From assembly GCA_022376515.1 (NCBI GenBank), contig WTXI01000098.1:1-64000 (forward strand): DNA of 64,000 nucleotides, read 5' to 3'. The position numbers and the translations under genes are program-made. Of this stretch, positions 57,359 through 64,000 are shown one piece after another; the stretch's first letter is position 1, and each line of letters starts with the position of its first letter. Source of the DNA: Lactifluus volemus (taxonomy: Eukaryota; Basidiomycota; Agaricomycetes; Russulales; Russulaceae). Below the pieces are notes generated by a model, which was given only the letters and a program-made list of their open reading frames with translations, ran no database searches and was not told where the DNA came from.

Positions 57359-60300
57359 GGTTATGGGCCCTGCTGTTGCACTCTAAAATCAGTATGAGAT
57401 CACACAAAGTCCAAAACACTTACACTCCTTCCTTTTTCACAAATGGTTGAAATCCAAAATTCTAAAATCACCCAGCTTGCAGCAGATGGATCCAACTGGG
57501 AAAACTACAGAGACAGGATGGTCCTGATAATCAAATCCCACAAATGGAAAGATCACCTAATAAATGACTCACCGATGAAGCGATATATCGATGGCAGCAC
57601 AATCGGCGGCGTAGCGCCGCTCGAACGATGGGAAGACGACGAGGCCGCGCTCATGAATCTGATCGCGTCGTCAATCCCCAATTCGGCCTTCAACAGAATA
57701 AAAGACAAATCGAATGCGAAAGAGGCGTGGGAGACACTAAAGGACCTCCACGAAAAATGATCGCCGATGGTCGCGATCGAACTCCGATGGCGCATCGGCA
57801 ACATCAGATGCACAGACAACGAAAATCTTCGAACCCATTTCGAAAAGCTGCAGGAAATGAAGGAAAAATTAGCATCCCTGGGAAGTAACATTTCAGACCT
57901 GGAATTCGCTTACATCTTACTCCGGTCGCTTCCCCCTTCATACCAAGGAATTATCAGCACCATAAACGCTTCCGCTGACTTCGCGAAGGCGACCATTGCG
58001 CCCGCGAACGTGATTCTACTCGCGCTGGACGAATACGATCGCCTCGAGGGGGACAAGCCGCAGCAAGACGCGGATGAAGCGTTCGCCGCGTCCTCCCAAG
58101 GACGAAGAGGAAGAGGAAATCGACGAGACATCGAATGCTACAACTGCAAAAAATGAGGCCACACCAAAGCCGAGTGTTGGTCGAAAGGCGGCGGTCAAGA
58201 AGGCCAATGGCCAAACCGCGGAGACAGAAACACGAACGCGAACAGCGCAGCATCGACGAACGAGCAGGCCGATATCAAAGCCTGGGCAGCAATTGAAGAG
58301 GTACCCGACGAGTCAGCAGCCGCTGCGAGCGCACCGCGAGACGCACCTCCCGAAACGGAGCTATACGACTCCGGGGCCTCCACCCACATGTCTCCCTTCC
58401 GCGAGAAGTTCACATCATATCGAGAAATCCCACCACATGCGATAATCGCGGCCGATAAACGGATATTCCATGCTATAGGAATCGGGGACCTCAGGATAGA
58501 GGTCCCTCATGGGGAGTCTTCCACTCCAGTTATTTTGCGAGAAGTCCTTCATGCTCCTGATATGGCTATGACCATAGTGTCAATCTCCCACATCACAAAG
58601 CTAGGAAACTCAGTCACCTTCGAAAAAGAACACTGCACCATCAAAAATGCGAAGGGAAAAGTTGTCAGCACCATCAAAGCAAGCGCGAGCGGACTTTACA
58701 AAGTCGAACATCGCGTGACAGCCTCAGCCGCAGTCACACTCGAACGCGTCACACTTTCCACGCTCCACTGTCGTCTGGGCCACGTCAGCGTGGATACCCT
58801 CCGTTCTCTCATCCGACATGGCTCTATCGAGGGCATCGATCTTATTGATGAAGGCTCATCCTTCACCTGTGATTCTTGTGACTATGCTAAGACAACTAGA
58901 AAGGTGATCAAACCAGAAAGACAAGCTCCACCCTCAACCTTCTTTGGTGAAGAAATTCACTCTGATGTGTGGGGGCCATCACCAATCACCAGCATGGGTG
59001 GGAAGCACTATTATATCACTTTCACTGACAACTACTCTCGCTACACCTGGGCCAGAACCCTCAAAGCCAAGTCCGAGGCCTTTGAGGCCTACAGATCGTT
59101 CGCTGTGTGGGCACGCACGCAGCACGGCGTGACGATCCGCCGTTTTCGCTCCGACCGTGGAGGCGAGTACACTAGCAACAAGCTCAAGGACTTCCTCCAA
59201 GAGCAGGGGACGGAACAACGACTCACAACCCACGACACCCCGCAGCACAACGGGACCGCGGAGTCGCTCAACTGGCGTCTCCTAGAACACATCCGAGCAG
59301 CACTCCACCACTCCGGACTCCCTAAAACCCTCTGGGGAGAGGCCCTCCACCACTCTATCTGGCTGAAGAATCACTCATCGACCTGCGCGCTGGGCGCGAT
59401 CACCCCATACGAGCGCCTCCATGGGCACAAGCCGAACCTAGCCGGCGTTCCCGAGTGGGGCCAGCGCGTCTGGGTTCATAACCTCAAGGGGTCCAAGCTG
59501 GATGCCCGAGGTCTTCCAGCACGTTGGGTGGGCTATGACAAGGAGAGCACCCATGCCCACAGAATTTACTGGCCAGAGAAGCACTCCTTATCTGTTGAGA
59601 GAGATGTTAAGTTCACCACAAACACAGTCACTGTATACACCCCCTCAACCCCTCAAACTCAAGTACAAATCCAACCTCAAATCCCCACTCTGAAAATTCA
59701 GCCCTCTGGCACCGGAACGACGCAGCCGACGCCTCAAGCGCCGCAGCCCGACGTCGACGCTCCCGACGTGATCCGATCCCGGAGATGCCAGATGAAGACG
59801 ATCCGAACCCAGCGGCGGATGACGACTACGTCATTCCATCACCAATAACGCCACCGGAACCAGCACCATCACTGCCGCAGCAGCCACCCCCAGCACCACG
59901 CAAGCAAAAGCCGCCACCGCCACCGCGAACTGAGCCGCCTCGCTGATCGGCACGAATTGCCAAAATGTCGCAGGATGGGCAAACCACCAGCACACAGGAG
60001 GCCCCTCAAATCAGCCTCCGAGGGCACGCGCGCCGGGTGACACTCTCCCAGCGCGGAACAGACTCAGCTAACGAGTCCTTTGCCACAGCCCCAGAAGAAC
60101 CAAGTTATGCTGAAATGGCATTCTATGCTGAAATCGAGATCGACACGACGATGGCAGCGGCCGCACACGACGCAAATGATGACCCACGCTCCGTCTCCAA
60201 AGCGCGATCTTGCCCCGATTGGCCTGAGTGGCAACGGGCGATGGAGCGCGAAATCGAGACCCTTGAGCGTGCCGGCACTTGGGAAACAGTCCCACATCCC

Positions 60301-60361
60301 GAAGGTAAAAATATAGTGGGTAGCAAATGGGTTTTTCGACTTAAGCGTAAGGCAGATGGCT

Positions 60362-60806
60362 TGTTATGGATTTGTCTGGACCTTTGCCTCCCTGTTGCCT
60401 CATGTTTTTTCATTTCTGTCTACATTCTCACTTACGGACAGAGCCTCACCTTGTACAACACGGAACAGCATGTTCATGACTCACAGTGACTCTTATGACA
60501 TCATTAGCCTAGAACTTCGATGACGTCGTAGTTAGATCCAGGCTCATGACATCATTACTGATGTCACTCGCCCTTTGCCCTGTACAGTATATAAGACTCC
60601 TCGACTTGTGTCCTTGCTCTCCAGCTTGGACTTCTCTCCAATACTAGCCTCTTGAACTTCCCACAAATCCCCTTGTGATCCCCTCTTCTCTTGAAGCCCT
60701 CTAAGTGCTATAACTTAGCTAGACCCAACTTAGACTTGCGTCTCTGTTGGTCCCTCCTGAACAACTTGATCCTATTTTAGGAACTAGGAACAGCTAGTCC
60801 CTAACA
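60362..60806 (+). mobile_element. Solo LTR, 445 bp, nested in Copia-2
   Basis: Begins TGTTATGGAT, ends TCCCTAACA. Flanked by TGGCT (60,357-60,361) and CGGCT (60,807-60,811), a 5-bp duplication with one change. The host frame reads ADGSIDKYK when the insertion and one duplication copy (450 nt) are left out. It contains TATATAAG near 60,589 and four TGACATCA/TGACGTC-like sites upstream. Confidence 0.88.
60496..60566. promoter_or_regulatory. CRE-like site cluster in nested solo LTR
   Basis: TGACATCA at 60,496, TGACGTCG at 60,521, TGACATCA at 60,547 and TGATGTCA at 60,559, all within 71 bp and upstream of a TATA box. These resemble ATF/CREB-type bZIP sites. Confidence 0.45.
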
Positions 60807-62205
60807 CGGCTCGATCGACAAATACAAGGCACGACTCGTCGCGCGCGGATTCACGCAGATCTACGGTGTCGATTATTTCAACACTTTTTCACCCGTCGCG
60901 AAGCTGGCAAGCATTCACACTATTCTCGCGATTGCCGCGCGACTCGATTGGGACGTCGATACCTTCGATTTCAACAGTGCTTTCCTGAATGGGGAGCTAG
61001 GGGATGATGAGGAGATATACATGCAGGAACCCCCAGGTTTTGAGGAGGGCAGCATCTATGTAAAAAGGCTGTGAAAATCCCTCTATGGGCTCAAGCAGGC
61101 CGGGCGCCGCTGGTACGACACGCTCGTGTGTGCGCTCAGTGATCTGGGCCTCCGCATCACGCAGGCCGATCCAGGCGTGTTCCGAGCGCAGGTAAAGGAC
61201 GATGTCCTGATCCTGGCAGTCCATGTCGACGACTGCATCATCACTAGCAGCTCAAGTGAGTTGATGCAATGCTACAAGAAGGCCCTCAACGCGCGGTATG
61301 CCCTCACTGACCTAGGACCAATACATTGGCTCCTCGGAATCCGGATCACCCGAGATCGCGCAGCGCGCACGATTTCCCTCTGCCAGTCAACCTACATCGA
61401 GTCCATTGTTGCATGCTATGGCCTGGCTGATGCCAAGGCCCAGAACTCACCTATGATCCCAAATGTGTCCTACTCAAAAGATGACAGCCCCACGGACGAA
61501 GCTGCAGCCGCGCGCATGAGGAAGACCCCATATCGGGAAGCAATCAGCAGTCTAATGTACGCAGCCGTCGCCACATGCCCCGACATCGCGTTTGCAGTCT
61601 CGACGCTCTCGCAATTCCTCGACAATCTGGGGGAGCTGCACTGGGACGCGGTAAAGTGCGTCCTGCGCTACCTGTCGGGCACGCGGCATCACGAACTCAC
61701 TTACGGCAGTGAGCAGCATGACCTCCTGGGGTACACGGACACAGACGGTGCATCGCAGCCACACCGCCACACGATCTCCGGATACGCGTTTCTTATCGAT
61801 GGAGGGGTGATCTCCTGGCGATCCCGAAAACAAGAAATCATAACCTTATCAACCACGGAAGCAGAGTACGTGGCGGCGACCCATGCTGCAAAAGAGGCAG
61901 CGTGGCTTCGCTGCCTCAAAGGAGAGTTGCTAACTCCTCTCGTAAATCCAATTATGATCTACTGTGACAATCAGGCAGCCCTCAAACTTGCTACTGATGA
62001 CAACTACCGAGCCAGGACCAAGCACATTGACATCCGTTATCATTATATTCAACAGGTCATCAATGCGGGGGAGATCTCGATCACCTATTGCCCCACAGAT
62101 GACATGACTGCGGACATACTCACGAAGGCGCTTCCGGCCTGGAAGATCGCGCGCCACGTCGCTGGACTCGGAATCACTCAAGGCCCGATGGCACTCGCAG
62201 GGGAG

Positions 62206-62670
62206 TGCTGGGAAATCTTAAATCGGAGGGGAGAAAGGCTGACAGCCGAGAACGGCGTGCAGCGCGCAAGGACCCTGAGACGGGATGCACCAACACCTAC
62301 GGCTCCCTGAGGGCCCGCCGGCGTGGATAACGTCTGCTCCCCATTGGGGGTGGGCGCCCACAGCCGTCCATTTACTATATCATTCATCCTTCATAACAAA
62401 CCCTCTTTTACCTTAGTGTAGTTGATCCACCCGACCACATGTCAGAGACCCACCTCGTGCACACTAAAATTGAGCAGCCGTCTTGGCACTAATTCTTATT
62501 CAAATCGTAGTAGACACTCTAGACTACATATATACCCGAACGCGAAACTAGGGGACGACACGACATGTCCCAATTCTTTTTTCCCTCTCGTGTGGTCTCA
62601 TTCCCTCGCTCGTTTCCGCTCCCGCGCGCGCGTCCGTTTGCGCGGTCCCCACTTTTCGTTCTCAACTCCA
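62206..62670 (+). repeat. 3' LTR of Copia-2
   Basis: 465 bp, keeps CpG at nine sites lost in the 5' LTR and has lost two kept there. Confidence 0.95.
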
Positions 62671-62675
62671 GTGAT

Positions 62676-64000
62676 AGATGATTCACTGCTATAAGTCAAG
62701 TCCCGATAGTGGCCGTCCTCCACCGATCGATATCACTATAAGAAATGCCGGATTTGTTCCCGGGACTACACTTGGAATAGGGTACAACAACGCCGTCATA
62801 TCTAGAAGGATAGGCACACACGTGGGCGTGACGCTGCGCTTCCTTTGGAGAGACGGTCTTGGTCTCTTTTCTCTATTTTGAGAGGGCAAAGGGCTTCTTC
62901 GACGAGTATGAGAAGATTTGAATAAGCCAAACTCAAAGACGGTGCTGAAGTCTGACTTGGTGCTGTGACTGAGATGTTAGATTAGAAACACTACCATTCG
63001 GTATATTGAGCCCTCTCCAATGTTCCTTGTGAGCTACATGCCCCATCGGGTGATTATTGACCCTAAGGAAAAGGCACACGCGTACTTGACGTTGACCGTA
63101 GTTTGCTGGAGTAGTTGAATATGTGAAAAAGCTCGGGCGGGTGCTGCACCGGTACATAATGGCATATATGAGAGGAGTATGGCCAGGAACACCGCAGACC
63201 CGATGAAAGCGACATGGTACGGTATCGGGCAGTGCCTGCAGAGGATGTGAGATTAGCGCTGTGCTCGGCCCCGGCAAAAAACTGTGAGCCGGTCGAAGCC
63301 CAAGCCCTTGCATGTCGTGCAACCGGAGGGCGTCATTTTTAAGATGGACAGGCATGTGCTCGATTGGCAGAAGTGGAAGATGCACATTGGTAGATTACTC
63401 GTAACAGTTTCCTAACGATCTACATCCGCTGATTTGTGCCTCTGAATGGTGCCCCATGAATGTAGACTTCAGCCACCGTGAAAGAATTGCGCCCAATTTA
63501 ATTTTAACTTTATTAAATGTATGGCGATCACATGGAGTCTTGTGGCCGTTATTTTACTGTCTCTCGCTCACAGAGATGGTGGTGCCCTATGGCGCACCCA
63601 AGTATCCTCATCCGCGAATGTTTTGCTTTTGATAGGTGTACTGAGATGACCAATGGAAGGACCAGAGAAAGACGCTGATATAAACAAAATGACCCTCAAT
63701 TAGAGTATAACATTCTACTGCGATCTTACTCTACTCGCCTCCCACCATCATATAATGCACCTCTCACCTCGCATCCGTGGCAGTTGTACCAGTGTGGCGG
63801 AGAGCGGTACGTGAGTCCCACTCTCCACCATTCCTTGTATTTATCCGAGATAAAAGAGGTTCAAAAGGGTCCGAGATCAAACAAATCCATTGCGAAATGA
63901 GGAGTGTACTCTCGGAAAACATCGAATGGTCGGGCATCTGAGGAAGGAAAAAAAGGTTACGTAAACATTTGATGGTTCCTGCAAGGCACGGCGAACTAGA
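62676..64000. other. Spacer of unit D, part after Copia-2
   Basis: Continues the spacer after Copia-2 and matches 25,100-26,420, 34,480-35,805 and 46,430-47,735. The plus frame with FLWRDGLGLFS is kept (to 62,880). A short AT-rich insertion at about 63,495-63,521 is unique to this copy. No recognised gene. Confidence 0.5.

Larger units (their letters stand above)
57443..62310 (+). pseudogene. Copia-2 Gag-Pol, inactivated
   Basis: Recognisable order: Gag (57,443 onward), zinc knuckle CYNCKK..GHTKAECW (58,130-58,180), protease YDSGASTH (58,367-58,390), integrase (HSDVWGP; RSDRGGEY; GTAESLN, 58,950-59,270), reverse transcriptase (LVARGFTQIYGVDYF, DFNSAFLNGE; VHVDDCI at about 61,220) and RNase H (YTDTDGAS; CDNQAALKLA) ending at 62,310. 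Lesions: TGA at 57,758, 58,154, 59,944 and 61,072; one frameshift near 59,770; and a solo LTR inserted at 60,362 within reverse transcriptase. Each TGA replaces a position where CGA (Arg) fits the frame. Confidence 0.93.
56894..62670 (+). mobile_element. Ty1/copia retrotransposon, decayed (Copia-2)
   Basis: LTRs of 465 bp (56,894-57,358 and 62,206-62,670) with ends TGCTGGGA and CAACTCCA, and the 5-bp duplication GTGAT (56,889-56,893; 62,671-62,675). Primer-binding site GGTTATGGGCCCTG at 57,359-57,372; purine tract AGGGGAG at 62,199-62,205. The Gag-Pol frame is broken and another solo LTR is nested within. LTRs differ at 11 sites, all CpG. It inserted into spacer sequence of unit D. Confidence 0.95.
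47878..64000 (+). repeat. Tandem array unit D (runs to window end)
   Basis: Junction CACACTC at 47,878-47,884. The spacer is lengthened by two independent LTR-type insertions. The final bases of the window (GGTTCCTGCAAGGCACGGCGAA) match unit B near 35,784-35,806, about 210 bp before its junction, so unit D is nearly complete. Confidence 0.85.

Noticed and set aside
57207..57419. Open frames within LTRs of both copia elements
   Set aside because: They lie in non-coding LTR sequence and are not conserved between the elements.
60362..60806. The same intron/spliced-copy design in this solo LTR and in the Copia-2 LTRs
   Set aside because: I looked for a repeated exon pair downstream of the TATA region in both and found none.
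56894..62670. Repeat-induced point mutation (RIP) as cause of Copia-2 decay
   Set aside because: All LTR differences are at CpG. Classical RIP prefers CpA, so methylation-linked deamination fits better.
1..64000. CRISPR arrays, operons or prokaryotic features
   Set aside because: The regular repeats are protein-coding WD40 repeats, and the genes have spliceosomal introns; the DNA is fungal.

Overview
The window looks like nuclear DNA of a mushroom-forming basidiomycete (Agaricomycete). The evidence is the dense 50-65 nt GT-AG introns, NACHT-WD40 NLR-like genes with an N-terminal C2 domain, a Plavaka-type DNA transposon carrying a DUF6532 gene, and several Ty1/copia elements. No bacterial-type operons, Shine-Dalgarno sites or CRISPR arrays are present.

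The backbone is a head-to-tail tandem array of four copies (A-D) of one roughly 10-kb unit. Each unit runs: a broken fragment of a conserved basidiomycete gene; about 330 bp of upstream DNA; a ten-exon NLR gene (C2, helical domain, NACHT, 14 WD40 repeats, conserved tail); and a 3-3.5 kb spacer. Units B, C and D start at the same breakpoint (26,588; 36,024; 47,878), which shares a 7-bp CACACTC with unit A at 338. The last spacer runs off the window about 210 bp before the next expected junction, so a fifth unit is predicted. NLR-B (27,595-33,051) is the only copy intact with canonical splice sites. NLR-D is open throughout, but the intron joining NACHT to WD40 has a GC donor. NLR-C has a 1-bp deletion in the NACHT exon. 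NLR-A has a 5-bp deletion and two retroelement insertions in its WD40 exon.

Mobile elements with target-site duplications (TSDs) I could read directly: an intact, young copia element (5,387-10,943) and a 938-bp solo LTR (11,457-12,394) inside NLR-A; a Tc1/mariner element (13,357-23,006) just after the NLR-A stop, itself split by an 8.0-kb Plavaka element (14,029-22,058) that carries a transposase gene, a DUF6532 gene and a captured intron-containing fragment of a ribonucleotide reductase large-subunit gene; a 1.8-kb non-autonomous hAT element (36,654-38,482) in the gene fragment of unit C; and, in the last spacer, a 356-bp solo LTR (56,493-56,848) and a decayed copia element (56,894-62,670) with another solo LTR (60,362-60,806) inside its reverse-transcriptase region.

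Most striking points: (1) two different copia-type LTRs each contain an exon1-intron-exon2 segment followed by an exact intron-less copy that begins at the predicted transcription start, as if a spliced transcript end had been joined to an unspliced one during reverse transcription; (2) all 11 differences between the LTRs of the decayed copia element lie at CpG sites and all four in-frame stops are explicable as CGA to TGA; (3) an intron in the Plavaka transposase appears to have arisen from a tandem duplication of adjacent exon sequence; (4) host gene capture by Plavaka; (5) differing fates of the four NLR copies. Coordinates of exons and TSDs were read by eye; database identity of families is from recognition of motifs, not from searches.
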